Source: Paenibacillus dendritiformis (lineage in GTDB: Bacteria > Bacillota > Bacilli > Paenibacillales > Paenibacillaceae). From it: a DNA stretch of 64,000 bases. The notes beneath the pieces were generated by a model. It did no database searches and was not told where the DNA came from. It was given only the letters and a program-made list of their open reading frames with translations. A program made the position numbers and the translations under genes. The stretch spans positions 806,001 through 870,000 of the forward strand of contig NZ_AP025344.1 of the NCBI RefSeq assembly GCF_021654795.1. Reading direction: 5' to 3'. Shown here piece by piece: positions 9,418 to 17,774 of the stretch; within the stretch, counting starts at the first letter, position 1, and each line of letters starts with the position of its first letter.

Positions 9418-9858
9418 ATGATTGGTATGAATATTCGTGTTTTGCGTAAAAAGCATAAAATGAGTCAGGAACAATTAGCTGAGAAGGTAAACGTATCACG
9501 ACAGACCGTAGCAAAGTGGGAAAACGGGGATGCCTTGCCCGATATTTTTAAATGCAAGATACTCGCTGATATTTTTCAAATAACCCTGGATCAATTATCC
9601 CGTAATATGAGTGAAGAAGAGGCGAATCGGCTCGGTCCCAAGGGGAAGCAGTTCTTTGGTGTTGTGAAGGTAGGAGAGCGGGGACAGATTGTGATTCCCA
9701 AACAGGCACGCGAAATGTATCAGATTCAAGCTGGTGATAAGCTGATTGTCTTGGGAGAAGATGCGACAAAAGGAATTGCTCTCTTAAAAAGTAATGAATT
9801 CATGGAATTTGTGGAGATGATTCAAAAAGCTGAGCGGGAGGTAGATGAATCAGAATGA
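9418..9858 (+). CDS. Xre-type HTH and AbrB/SpoVT fusion regulator
   Basis: A 146-residue regulator joining two DNA-binding folds: an Xre/Cro helix-turn-helix (about residues 4-58, MSQEQLAEKVNVSRQTVAKWENG) and a C-terminal swapped-hairpin AbrB domain (about 75-125, KVGERGQIVIPKQAREMYQ). ATG 9418 is preferred because AGGGAG lies 9 bases upstream; the ATG at 9409 is too close to it. Its last codons overlap the start of the glycosyltransferase gene (ATGA at 9855-9858), so the two are translationally coupled and the regulator probably controls its own operon. The ligand or signal is not evident. Confidence 0.87.
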   Translation: MIGMNIRVLRKKHKMSQEQLAEKVNVSRQTVAKWENGDALPDIFKCKILADIFQITLDQLSRNMSEEEANRLGPKGKQFFGVVKVGERGQIVIPKQAREMYQIQAGDKLIVLGEDATKGIALLKSNEFMEFVEMIQKAEREVDESE

Positions 9859-11036
9859 GCAAAATTGTATTTTTTTCGATACCCGCACATGGTCATACCA
9901 ATCCGACCATTCCGGTGGTAACCGAGTTAGTCAATAGAGGACATCAAGTTTGGTATTATTCCTTTCTAGAATTTCAGGGGAAAATAGAAGGTGCTGGCGC
10001 TGCATTTATTGCTTGTGATGCATTTTTGCCCCAGCTATCCCAAAAAGAATTGAATCGTAAGGTTGGTAAAGATTTTGCAGCATTGATTGAAATGGTCGCC
10101 GATACGACCATTGCTTTGGATGAAAAGGTATGTAAGGAATTACGGGAAATTCAGCCGGATTGTATTGTATCCGACTCTTTATGCTTTTGGGGAAAATTAT
10201 TTGCAAAAAAACTAGGAATTCCATATATTTGTTCGACGACTACCTTTGCTTTTAATCAGCATACAGCGAAACTGATGAAGCGGGGTTTCATAGAATTATG
10301 GAGAATGATCGTGGGTTTGCCCCGAATTAACAAAAAAATTCAGTTGTTAAAGGATCGTGGGTATGAAGTAGAGAATTTTGTCTCGATTATTCAAAATAAT
10401 AATGAAACGGACACCATTGTCTATACCGCGAAAGAATTCCAGCCGATGGCAAGTACCTTTTCCGAGCGATATGCTTTTGTCGGACCATCCATCAGGCAGT
10501 CTCCGCCGGTACTAAATAACAAAAAAGATAGAAAAATAATCTACGTTTCTCTTGGGACTATACTTAATCAAAATCAAGATTTTTACCAAAACCTTATCCA
10601 GGCATTTGCAGATACGGACTATGATGTTGTGATGTCAGTTGGTGAAAAAACGGAGATTTCTTCTCTTGGCAGCATACCCGGAAATTTCACGGTGAAAAAC
10701 TTCGTGGATCAGATATCGGTATTACAGACAGCAGATGTATTTATTACCCATTGCGGCATGAATAGTGCGAATGAAAGCCTGTATTTTGGAGTTCCCATGG
10801 TTTTATTTCCGCAACATAGCGAACAAAGATTAGTGGCTGAGCGGGTTGCTGAACTGGGCGCAGGATTAAAATTGCAAGGAAAGAAGCCCAAATATTTGGC
10901 AGCAGCGGTATCTGAGGTGCTGGCTAACCGGACATATCAGGAAAATGCGCAGAAACTGTCAGAAACTTTTCAGAGTGCTGGCGGTGCAGTAGAAGCAGCC
11001 AATGTGATTATATCTAAAATTCGGGAGAAAACTTAA
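9855..11036 (+). CDS. MGT-family (GT1) UDP-glycosyltransferase, macrolide glycosyltransferase type
   Basis: A 393-residue GT-B fold enzyme transferring a sugar from a UDP-sugar to a small hydrophobic acceptor. The N-terminal acceptor domain opens with FFSIPAHGHTNPTIPVVTEL, containing the conserved catalytic His; the C-terminal donor domain has the GT1 signature FITHCGMNSANESLYFGVPM and FPQHSEQRLVAERV. Length and motifs match bacterial YjiC/MGT enzymes, which inactivate macrolides or decorate flavonoids and other aglycones. It overlaps the upstream Xre-AbrB regulator by four bases and ends before a strong terminator, forming a compact two-gene unit that may act in self-protection or xenobiotic modification (inference). 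Confidence 0.9.
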   Translation: MSKIVFFSIPAHGHTNPTIPVVTELVNRGHQVWYYSFLEFQGKIEGAGAAFIACDAFLPQLSQKELNRKVGKDFAALIEMVADTTIALDEKVCKELREIQPDCIVSDSLCFWGKLFAKKLGIPYICSTTTFAFNQHTAKLMKRGFIELWRMIVGLPRINKKIQLLKDRGYEVENFVSIIQNNNETDTIVYTAKEFQPMASTFSERYAFVGPSIRQSPPVLNNKKDRKIIYVSLGTILNQNQDFYQNLIQAFADTDYDVVMSVGEKTEISSLGSIPGNFTVKNFVDQISVLQTADVFITHCGMNSANESLYFGVPMVLFPQHSEQRLVAERVAELGAGLKLQGKKPKYLAAAVSEVLANRTYQENAQKLSETFQSAGGAVEAANVIISKIREKT

Positions 11037-11045
11037 TGGTAAACG

Positions 11046-11073
11046 AAACCTCACCACACGGTGAGGTTTTTTT
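11046..11073 (+). terminator. Rho-independent terminator of the glycosyltransferase operon
   Basis: AAACCTCACC-ACAC-GGTGAGGTTT stem followed by a run of T. Confidence 0.9.
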
Positions 11074-11391
11074 ATGAAGCATCAATTTGATGATAGGTCA
11101 TTGTTTATCATTTTACATCTATTAGGGTTTTCTCCCCGGACATACGAGATCTGTAGAGGGAAGCGAAATCCTGAAAAGGGAGGCGATGGTCCGCAACAGA
11201 CGGGTGCAACCACAATTTTCAACCAGGATTACGCTCAAACTACAAGTCACATCCATTTGCGACATCAAAACCACAATTTCTTCCCACCAAACAAGGCACC
11301 ATCTTATTCCCTAAATAATATTACGTAACGTAACAGCTTTTTACAATGAGGGATCAATCTATAAGACAGTTATCCCTCTAGTCAAATCGTT
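11074..11391. other. 318-bp stretch without a recognisable gene
   Basis: An 84-codon frame at 11074-11328 has no ribosome site and its ATG lies inside the T-run of the preceding terminator; its predicted protein shows no family character. Nothing else is seen. Confidence 0.5.
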
Positions 11392-11571
11392 TTATTTTTT
11401 TCTTTCTCTGTCCTGCATGGATTGGATAGCTCTGACTAGCTGAAGCAATGAATTATCCAATCTCTCCAGCTTATCACCTATAGTTTGCAGAACATAGCGA
11501 ATTAGAATGAAACAGAGTGTGACCGGGAATCCTACATTTGTCACAAGTGAAATCACATCGGTTACTTCCAT
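11392..11571 (-). CDS. yvrJ: YvrJ-family small membrane protein
   Basis: A 59-residue protein on the minus strand, read by hand. It begins MEVTDVISLVTNVGFPVTL, has one hydrophobic segment (about residues 8-30) and an amphipathic tail rich in Lys, Arg, Glu and Gln, the layout of the YvrJ family. The start ATG at 11571 follows a very strong ribosome site (GGGAGGGAGGAGGGA). In B. subtilis yvrJ belongs to the SigO-RsoA regulon and neighbours those genes. Here it lies divergent to a sigO-like and rsoA-like pair with 143 bases between, which strongly supports the identification. The biochemical role of YvrJ is not established. Confidence 0.82.
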   Translation of the reverse strand: MEVTDVISLVTNVGFPVTLCFILIRYVLQTIGDKLERLDNSLLQLVRAIQSMQDRERKK

Positions 11572-11627
11572 CCCTCCTCCCTCCCTTCAGCTCTTTTTAT
11601 AAGTAGGGAAAAAGTAATTGCTAATTC

Positions 11628-11652
11628 ACAACCAAATATGTTAAATGGTTGT
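11628..11652. promoter_or_regulatory. Inverted repeat between yvrJ and the sigO-like gene
   Basis: ACAACCA at 11628-11634 and TGGTTGT at 11646-11652, exact inverted arms with an 11-base spacer, in the 143-base divergent promoter region. It could be part of a SigO-type promoter read in both directions or a regulator site. No transcript data are available. Confidence 0.45.
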
Positions 11653-11714
11653 AATTTAAAGCTTATAAACTCCCTATATATTAGAGTCATAGGAAAACAA
11701 AAAGGGGGGGCAGT

Positions 11715-12053
11715 GTGGATAAGCAAGTATCTATTATTGAACGCTATAGGAATAAAGTGTACCGGAGTGGTTGGCGATTGCAGTACCATGTCAAAAAAAT
11801 GCGCACGAGTGAATGTGCCCTTTTTGAAAAAAGTCGAGAAAATACTTGTTTTTCCAATGAACTTGAGACTCGCATATTGGTACAGCAGCTTCTTCATTCT
11901 TTGCCGCTACAGGGAAGAAGGGTCCTTTATAAACTTTACATTCTGAATATGACAGAAGCCGAGGTGGCGAAGCAACTTAAAATGAGCCAACAGGCGGTGA
12001 ATAAATGGAAACGAAAAATGCTTCAGCAACTATCTCAGAGCGTGAATTTCTAA
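11715..12053 (+). CDS. sigO: SigO-like sigma factor subunit (region 4)
   Basis: A 112-residue protein with a sigma-70 region 4-type helix-turn-helix at about residues 60-108 (LPLQGRRVLYKLYILNMTEA, then VAKQLKMSQQAVNKWKRKML) and no recognisable region 2. In B. subtilis SigO carries region 4 and needs the small partner RsoA for region 2 and core binding; the next gene here looks like that partner. GTG 11715 is the only start before an in-frame stop and follows a GGGGGGG ribosome site. The gene is shorter than I recall for B. subtilis SigO, so the N-terminal part may be reduced. The unrelated-looking N-terminus is Lys/Arg rich. Confidence 0.72.
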   Translation: MDKQVSIIERYRNKVYRSGWRLQYHVKKMRTSECALFEKSRENTCFSNELETRILVQQLLHSLPLQGRRVLYKLYILNMTEAEVAKQLKMSQQAVNKWKRKMLQQLSQSVNF

Positions 12054-12229
12054 CCCTCTTACAGGCAGCGAAGCAAAAAGATACTGAGGCGATGCTGCAA
12101 ATAATTGAAATTTTCAAAGAAGACATCTTGAAGATCAGCACCTATATTAAATTACCGACCGAAGATGTAGTATCATATATCGTCCTCGAATTACTAGAGG
12201 CGATAGTAGAGGATGAATTCTCTAAATAG
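12005..12229 (+). CDS. rsoA: RsoA-like co-sigma factor (region 2)
   Basis: A 74-residue protein resembling RsoA/HTH_16, the small subunit that supplies sigma region 2 functions. The segment FLTLLQAAKQKDTEAMLQII followed by acidic, aliphatic helices fits the start of region 2 in sigma-70-like proteins. It overlaps the sigO-like gene by 49 bases in another frame; ATG 12005 has GGCGGTG five bases upstream, so translation is probably coupled to the upstream gene, giving balanced subunits. The overlap, size, order and the neighbouring yvrJ all match the SigO-RsoA arrangement. Target genes are not known; no oxalate decarboxylase gene (a B. subtilis target) is in this window. Confidence 0.7.
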   Translation: METKNASATISEREFLTLLQAAKQKDTEAMLQIIEIFKEDILKISTYIKLPTEDVVSYIVLELLEAIVEDEFSK

Positions 12230-12254
12230 AAGGTGTGGTAAATCACAGAATAAA

Positions 12255-12308
12255 CAAAAGGCATGCTCCTTTAATTCCAATTGGCAGAATTAAAGGGCAC
12301 GCCTTTTG
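12255..12308. terminator. Bidirectional terminator between rsoA-like gene and lipoprotein gene
   Basis: AAAAGGC..CCTTTAATTC and GAATTAAAGG..GCCTTTT form a long stem with A and T runs on the two sides, serving both convergent genes. Confidence 0.8.
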
Positions 12309-12356
12309 TTAACTTATTGGGAGCAAAATACATTTCAAAACCATTCATTTTATAGT

Positions 12357-12950
12357 TTAAAATGAGCGGAATACTTTCCATGTACCATCCACTTTTACAA
12401 AAATGTAATTTCCGGTTGATAAAGATTCCTCTAGGTTTGTATTTAAAGTCTTTATTGTAATTTTTACAATAGCTGCGTCACTGGAAAAACTGAGGAGATT
12501 ATGTTCATCAATCATACCATTGAGTTCCGTATTGTCTAGCTGTATTTTGGTGAACTCGAGAATATAGGGTTCTATTATATCGTCGAAGGTAATCCAGTTA
12601 GAATCATAATGGAGTTTTAATTTTCCTTCTTTGTCTTGATTCTTTACAGCTTCCAGCAAAGCCATGACCCCTTCTAATAAGTCTCCCTTTACGCCTATAT
12701 TTACCATATTATCCATTTTTATTTCGCCTTTTCGCTTACGTTTTTCATCCAATTCAGCTTGTGCTCTTTCCAAATCAGAAAGGGATGGCGGTGGAGTTGC
12801 GGTTACGTTGGGTATATCTGCTGGTGTAGGAGTAGCTGTTCCTTCTGTTGGCCCAGTTGAAGGCACAGTTTCTCTTTCCTTGGCTTCTTCCTTTATGCAT
12901 GCACTCAAAAGAATACTCAATGATACAAGGATAACGCATATTTTTTTCAT
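12357..12950 (-). CDS. Hypothetical lipoprotein
   Basis: A 197-residue lipoprotein. A signal peptide ends in the lipobox LLSAC (Cys17); a Thr/Pro-rich linker (TPTPADIPNVTATPPP) precedes a folded C-terminal domain of about 130 residues ending in VDGTWKVFRSF, a pattern seen in small NTF2-like or stress-type lipoproteins. No family was recognised with confidence. It faces the sigO/rsoA pair across a shared terminator, so functional linkage is possible but not shown. Codon use is A/T-richer than the window average, like the neighbouring sigO region. Confidence 0.75.
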   Translation of the reverse strand: MKKICVILVSLSILLSACIKEEAKERETVPSTGPTEGTATPTPADIPNVTATPPPSLSDLERAQAELDEKRKRKGEIKMDNMVNIGVKGDLLEGVMALLEAVKNQDKEGKLKLHYDSNWITFDDIIEPYILEFTKIQLDNTELNGMIDEHNLLSFSSDAAIVKITIKTLNTNLEESLSTGNYIFVKVDGTWKVFRSF

Positions 12951-13178
12951 AGAGCACCTTTCTTTACCATAATAGACGAAAGATACTGTGTATTTGTTTC
13001 TCTAAAATTACATAAATAGTTATATACCAATGAGGGAAAATTAAACCATAAAAGAATCATTTCAAAAATTTATAATCTAAGGTTGTAGTTGCTGCCGCAA
13101 AACTCCCTTATATATGAGAAGCAAAATTGGCCAACTTCTCTGCGCTGATCAGCTAACAAAAATAAGGAGTGATTTTTA

Positions 13179-13949
13179 TGGTGGCAGCATTTCAAAAGAA
13201 CTGTCAATGGTACATCGACAGAGATATACGCAATTACTTGGCATGTGGATGATCTGAAAGTGGGTTCACTGGGCAGCTCTAGTCTCTATAATTCTAGCTT
13301 GCAAGGTGTAAACGGAACCTTTTATAGTGGGAGCCAAATTGTAGGGGATTGCAATTCAAAATGGGCAGGCTGTTCGTACACATCGCGATTATCCAAATAA
13401 CTGCTTGAAAAATGGAACTAGTACCATTAATCGAAATAGGGGGACTATGTATCGAACCACAGGTGGTACAGTGAATGTAAAGCGCACAGTTCTTGCCAAA
13501 GACTTGACTGGACAACTCAGTAACCTAAAGTGGGCAATTGGTGGCATTAGTATGCATCTCGATCAAACATTGACGAAAGCAGCATACGATAAATTGATTG
13601 CTGATGAGGCGGAGGGTGTAGGTGGTGTTTCAGACAAACGGCCACGTACAATGATGGGCTACAATTCAGAAACAAAGAATATAGTTCTGGCTATTGCCGT
13701 AGATGTTCTCGAACACGGAAAAACCGGTAAGGGTATGGACGTACCATTATGTCCGGCTTAGGCTGTACAATGGCCATTCATCTCGATGGAGGAAGCTCAA
13801 CTTCTATTCGTATAGAGGATCAAGAAGATTTCACACGGAATATTGTCCGTCATAAAGTGACCGATAATGCACAGCTTACGGCCGTATATTTCGACACAAA
13901 ATATGGAATGCAAAGATGGCCTAGTGAGTGGATAGATATTTGGCCATAA
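13179..13949 (+). pseudogene. Phosphodiester glycosidase (NAGPA domain) pseudogene
   Basis: Pieces of one protein occur in successive frames: TEIYAITWHVDDLKVGSLGS and GVNGTFYSG at about 13210-13330, then RDYPNNCLKNGTSTINRNRG to GMDV (about 13388-13742), then TIMSGLGCTMAIHLDGGSST to the end. The last motif is the signature of the NAGPA family, which removes a GlcNAc or related cap from phosphodiesters in wall polymers or glycans. At least two frameshifts (about 13385 and 13740) break the reading frame. A start ATG at 13179 with AAGGAG upstream belongs to yet another frame. Not expected to be functional unless the breaks are sequencing errors. Confidence 0.75.
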
Positions 13950-14395
13950 TTTTCTTAAAACTTTCTGCCCTAAAACTTTATTCAATTCTAAAAAGAATGG
14001 GGCTGAGGTGCAGCAGATGGATATGAGCCACACATGACTGTCGCTTACTCTTGGCCTGGAACGAAACTAACAACTGTGAAGCCAATCCCGGCCCGCCCTC
14101 TCCTCCCAGAGAGGGCTTTTTCCTTTTATCTCGAAAGCCGGAGCAGGATGAGCACATCAGCCATCCGGCACATTTTGCATCTATTCGCTCGCCGCCCCCC
14201 ACTTTTTGGATTCTAATATTTTTTCATGAAGTATATATTTTTCAGAGAAATTTTAGTATTATTTTTAATTGGAATCCGAATAATAAATGTTGATCTAATA
14301 TTTTTGTTCGGTTTTACAACGTCTTATACATTGATACAAAACTTACATTTCCTGCAAATGACGTGTTGATGTATGGGGATGGGAATGGAGATAAG
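13950..14395. other. 446-bp intergenic stretch: terminator plus leader of the nucleoside hydrolase genes
   Basis: Contains the hairpin at 14095-14123, then an A/T-rich block (14215-14350) with TTTTACAA and TATACATTGATACAAA boxes that may be the promoter of the nucleoside hydrolase genes. No coding capacity was recognised. Confidence 0.5.
14095..14123 (+). terminator. Rho-independent terminator
   Basis: GCCCTCT-N6-AGAGAGGGC followed by TTTTTCC. It would have ended the former glycosidase transcript. Confidence 0.75.
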
Positions 14396-15346
14396 ATGAA
14401 GAAGAACATTTATTTTAACCATGATGGCGGCGTGGATGATTTAATTTCGTTATTTTTGTTACTGCACATGGACAACGTGAAGCTGACGGGCGTGTCGGTC
14501 ATTCCGGCGGATTGTTACTTGGAACCGGCGATGTTTGCCAGCCGTAAAATCATCGATCGGTTCGGCAGCGGAGGTTTGGATGTAGCCGCCTCGAATTCCC
14601 GCGGGAAGAATCCGTTCCCGAAGGACTGGCGCATGCATGCGTTCTATGTGGACGCCCTGCCGCTTCTTAACGAATCCGGTAAAGTGGTGACTCCTGCAGC
14701 GGACAAGCCGGCACATCTTCATATTATAGACACGCTGCGCGCTACGGAAGGCAAGACGACCCTGCTGTTTACGGGCCCGCTGACCGACCTTGCCCGCGCA
14801 TTAGATATCGATCCGACGATCGAAGAAAAGGTCGAGCGCCTGATATGGATGGGCGGCACCTTCCGTGAAGCAGGCAATGTGCACGAGCCTGAGCATGACG
14901 GAACGGCAGAATGGAACGTATTCTGGGATCCGGATGCGGCCGCGCGCGTATGGGACAGCGGGATCGAGATTGATCTGGTGGCACTGGAAAGCACGAATCA
15001 AGTGCCGCTTACGCTCGATGTTCGTGAGCGCTGGGCTGCGGAACGGAAGCATATCGGCGTGGATTTCCTGGGCCAATGCTACGCGATGGTGCCGCCTCTC
15101 GTTCATTTCTCGACGAACTCGACATACTATCTGTGGGATGTATTAACGACTGCGTTCGTTGGCAAGAGCGATCTGGTGAAGGTGCAGACGATTAACAGCA
15201 TTGTGATTACGGAGGGCGCAAGCCAAGGCCGTACCGTGGAAACGGCGGACGGACGCCCGGTACATGTCGTCTATGACGTGGATCGCGACGCATTCTTTGA
15301 TTACATTACGGAATTGGCGAAAAAAGCAACGGAGAGGGATTTGTAA
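14396..15346 (+). CDS. Nucleoside hydrolase, inosine-uridine preferring family (first copy)
   Basis: A 316-residue enzyme that hydrolyses ribonucleosides to base plus ribose. The family's N-terminal Ca-binding motif reads FNHDGGVDD, with Asp10, Asp14 and Asp15 kept but the usual first Asp replaced by Asn8. Further family marks are LLFTGPLTDLARAL and IWMGGTFREAGN. ATG 14396 is preferred over the in-frame GTG 14363 because GGAG lies 7 bases upstream and the protein then begins at the expected distance from the motif. It overlaps the second hydrolase gene by one base (TAATG) and precedes a CNT transporter, so the three genes form an uptake-and-hydrolysis unit. Confidence 0.9.
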   Translation: MKKNIYFNHDGGVDDLISLFLLLHMDNVKLTGVSVIPADCYLEPAMFASRKIIDRFGSGGLDVAASNSRGKNPFPKDWRMHAFYVDALPLLNESGKVVTPAADKPAHLHIIDTLRATEGKTTLLFTGPLTDLARALDIDPTIEEKVERLIWMGGTFREAGNVHEPEHDGTAEWNVFWDPDAAARVWDSGIEIDLVALESTNQVPLTLDVRERWAAERKHIGVDFLGQCYAMVPPLVHFSTNSTYYLWDVLTTAFVGKSDLVKVQTINSIVITEGASQGRTVETADGRPVHVVYDVDRDAFFDYITELAKKATERDL

Positions 15347-16302
15347 TGTCCGAGAAAAAGCGAGTCATTATTGATACCGACACAGCCGGCGACGATACGA
15401 TTGCCATTTTAACCGCGCTTCACTATTTTCAAGTCGAAGGCATTATGATTACCGGGGGCAACGTCCAGTTCGATCAGCAGGTGGAAAATGCGCTCTACAC
15501 CGTGCAAGTCGCGGGAAAAAGCGGCCAAGTTCCTGTGTACAAAGGGCATGAAGGCCCGATCATGGGTATCGGCCAGACGGAGCATCGTACGGTCGAGGAC
15601 GTGCATGGCAAGGATGGGATGGGGGATTCGTTTTTTGAAAAAGCGATCCAGTCTCCCGAAAAAGGGCATGCCGTCGACTTCCTTATCGAAGCGGTTCATA
15701 ACAATCCAGGCAAAATCCATCTTCTTGCGATTGCGCCGTTAACGAATATTGCGATGGCGATCAAGAAGGATCCGACCATTGTTCCGAAAATTCCGCATCT
15801 CTATATTATGGGCGGAACGAACAATGCGCTCGGAAATATTACGCCGAGTGCGGAGTACAATTTCTACGTCGATCCGGAAGCGGCCAAAATCGTGCTTCAT
15901 TCGGGCATTCCGATCACGATGGTCGGTTGGGAAATGTGCACGCAATATTCCATCATGGACGATAACGACCATGAAGAGATTGAAGCGCTCGGAACGAAGG
16001 GCGCGAAATTTTTCAAAGATGTCAACAAGGTCGTTATGAGATTTAATAAAACGGTTCACAGACTGAACGGCACGACGCATCCGGATACGCTGCTCGCAGC
16101 CGTAGCGGCAGACGAGAAGATCATGACGAAGTCCAATCTCTATCACGTCGATGTCGAAACCGTCGGCGAGCTGACTAGAGGCTACAGCCTTGTCGATATT
16201 AACAATCGTCTGGAACGCACGCGCAATGTCCGCGTCTGCGAAGCGATTGATCGGGAAGCTTTTAAAAACATGCTGTTGGATGTATTGAAGTCTATTAACT
16301 AA
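15346..16302 (+). CDS. Nucleoside hydrolase, inosine-uridine preferring family (second copy)
   Basis: A 318-residue paralogue of the preceding gene, sharing low overall similarity. The Ca-site motif is IIDTDTAGDDTIAI, with all three Asp residues; IAPLTNIAMAI, YIMGGTNNALGN and THPDTLLAAVAA cover the rest of the active site. It begins at the base where the previous stop codon ends, indicating translational coupling. Having two divergent hydrolases side by side suggests different nucleoside preferences (for example purine and pyrimidine), which is inference. The product ribose and free bases would enter salvage. Confidence 0.92.
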   Translation: MSEKKRVIIDTDTAGDDTIAILTALHYFQVEGIMITGGNVQFDQQVENALYTVQVAGKSGQVPVYKGHEGPIMGIGQTEHRTVEDVHGKDGMGDSFFEKAIQSPEKGHAVDFLIEAVHNNPGKIHLLAIAPLTNIAMAIKKDPTIVPKIPHLYIMGGTNNALGNITPSAEYNFYVDPEAAKIVLHSGIPITMVGWEMCTQYSIMDDNDHEEIEALGTKGAKFFKDVNKVVMRFNKTVHRLNGTTHPDTLLAAVAADEKIMTKSNLYHVDVETVGELTRGYSLVDINNRLERTRNVRVCEAIDREAFKNMLLDVLKSIN

Positions 16303-16315
16303 TGCTAATCACTGC

Positions 16316-16366
16316 AAACGGCCGCTTTGGCATAGAAGGCAGCACGAATCTGAAGCGCGGCCGTTT
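16316..16366. repeat. Long inverted repeat between the hydrolase and transporter genes
   Basis: AAACGGCCGC at 16316-16325 and GCGGCCGTTT at 16357-16366, exact 10-base arms around a 31-base loop. It may be an attenuating hairpin that lowers transporter expression or a weak terminator; there is no clear T-run. Confidence 0.55.
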
Positions 16367-16420
16367 GCCCCTTTCGCTTTACATTCTTGGTCATTGACAC
16401 GATGAAGAAAGGACAGGTAT

Positions 16421-17635
16421 ATGCAATACATTTGGGGACTTCTAGGAATCTTGGGCATTTTTTTGATAGCATTTGCGTTTTCGAAAAATCGCAAGGCGAT
16501 TAATCCGAGAACGGTGATTGGCGCGTTTGCGATTCAATTTATTTTTGCATTGATCGTGTTGAAGTGGGAATTCGGCAAGAAGATGCTGAACTACTTGGCT
16601 GCGGGCGTGCAGAGCATCATCGATTCCACGAATGCGGGCATTCAGTTCTTGTTCGGCGGGATATTGGGTGCGGAAAAGGCGGGCTTTACGTTCGCCTTGC
16701 AGGTATTGCCGATTATCATCTTCTTCTGTTCCTTGATCGCGGTTCTGTACTATCTCGGCATTATGCAGTGGGCTACGAAAATCATTGGCGGATTTCTGGC
16801 GAAGGTGCTTAAAACGAGTGAAACGGAATCGATGTCAGCGGCTGCGAATATTTTCCTCGGTCCGACCGAAGCGCCGCTTGTAGTTAAGCCTTATATTGAG
16901 AAAATGACCAAGTCGGAGCTGTTCGCGATTATGGTCGGCGGACTGGCGTGTGTCTCCGGTTCCGTCCTGGGCGGATACGCGATGCTTGGCGTTCCGATTG
17001 AATATTTGCTTGCAGCGGCCTTCATGGGAGCGCCGGGCGGCTTGCTGCTGGCCAAAATTATTATGCCGGAAACCGATCATCATCTCAGAGCGGAACGCGT
17101 CGAGATGGTGAAGGATACAGAGTCCCGAAATGTCATCGATGCCGCGGCTCGCGGAGCTTCGGACGGGCTCAAGATCGCTGCCGGCGTAGGCGCCATGCTG
17201 CTCGCGTTTATATCGCTCATTTTCTTGGTGAACATGATCATTGGCTGGGTTGGCGGCGTGTTCGGAATCGAGGCCTTGACGTTGGAGCAAATTCTAGGCT
17301 ACTTGTTCGCGCCGATTGCTTTCCTGATCGGTGTTCCATGGAGCGAAGCGCTGCAGGCAGGTTCCTTCATCGGTCAAAAGTTCGTCCTGAACGAATTTGT
17401 CGCGTACACTTCGTTTGCGCCTGAGATTGCTCATTTGTCTCCAAAAAGTGTTGTCATCATCAGCTTCGCGCTGTGCGGCTTTGCCAATCTGGCGGCGATT
17501 GCACTCCTCATTGGAGGCTTGGGCGGGATTGCGCCTTCCCGAAGACAAGATCTGGCCGAGATGGGCTTCCGTGCGGTCATTGCCGCCACATTGGCCAACC
17601 TGATGAGCGCGGCGATTGCCGGGATGCTCGTGTAG
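16421..17635 (+). CDS. CNT-family nucleoside transporter (NupC type)
   Basis: A 404-residue inner-membrane carrier that imports nucleosides with protons or sodium. It shows about 8-10 hydrophobic segments and family motifs [20 protein letters not shown] (with sequence FLFGGI), [37 protein letters not shown] and [20 protein letters not shown]. Its position after two nucleoside hydrolases indicates uptake of the ribonucleosides that they cleave. A second CNT carrier in the deo locus (46742) is a distinct paralogue, so the two probably differ in regulation or substrate. A GAAAGGA ribosome site precedes the ATG. A strong terminator follows. Confidence 0.93.
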   Translation: MQYIWGLLGILGIFLIAFAFSKNRKAINPRTVIGAFAIQFIFALIVLKWEFGKKMLNYLAAGVQSIIDSTNAGIQFLFGGILGAEKAGFTFALQVLPIIIFFCSLIAVLYYLGIMQWATKIIGGFLAKVLKTSETESMSAAANIFLGPTEAPLVVKPYIEKMTKSELFAIMVGGLACVSGSVLGGYAMLGVPIEYLLAAAFMGAPGGLLLAKIIMPETDHHLRAERVEMVKDTESRNVIDAAARGASDGLKIAAGVGAMLLAFISLIFLVNMIIGWVGGVFGIEALTLEQILGYLFAPIAFLIGVPWSEALQAGSFIGQKFVLNEFVAYTSFAPEIAHLSPKSVVIISFALCGFANLAAIALLIGGLGGIAPSRRQDLAEMGFRAVIAATLANLMSAAIAGMLV

Positions 17636-17653
17636 TAAGGCAATAAATCAAGC

Positions 17654-17697
17654 GGCGATCGCTTCCCTCCATTCCACCGGGGAGCGGTCGCCTTTTT
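17654..17697 (+). terminator. Terminator of the nucleoside hydrolase/transporter genes
   Basis: GGCGATCGCTTCCC and GGGGAGCGGTCGCC pair (two G-T pairs) and are followed by TTTTTG. Confidence 0.85.
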
Positions 17698-17713
17698 GCT
17701 GGCGTGTAAAAAA

Positions 17714-17749
17714 ACAAGCGCTTGGACTCTGAGGAGCACAAGCGCTTGT
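17714..17749 (-). terminator. Terminator of the flavoprotein gene
   Basis: ACAAGCGCTTG and CAAGCGCTTGT flank a 14-base loop; read on the minus strand the hairpin is followed by seven T residues. Confidence 0.75.
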
Positions 17750-17774
17750 CGCGTGCTGCCGGAAAATTGGCGGT

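Noticed and set aside
11074-11328. 84-codon plus-strand frame after the glycosyltransferase terminator
   Set aside because: Starts within the terminator T-run, lacks a ribosome site and has no recognisable protein features.
11562-11897. 111-codon minus-strand frame across the sigO promoter region
   Set aside because: It overlaps both the yvrJ start and the sigO-like gene antisense; no ribosome site.
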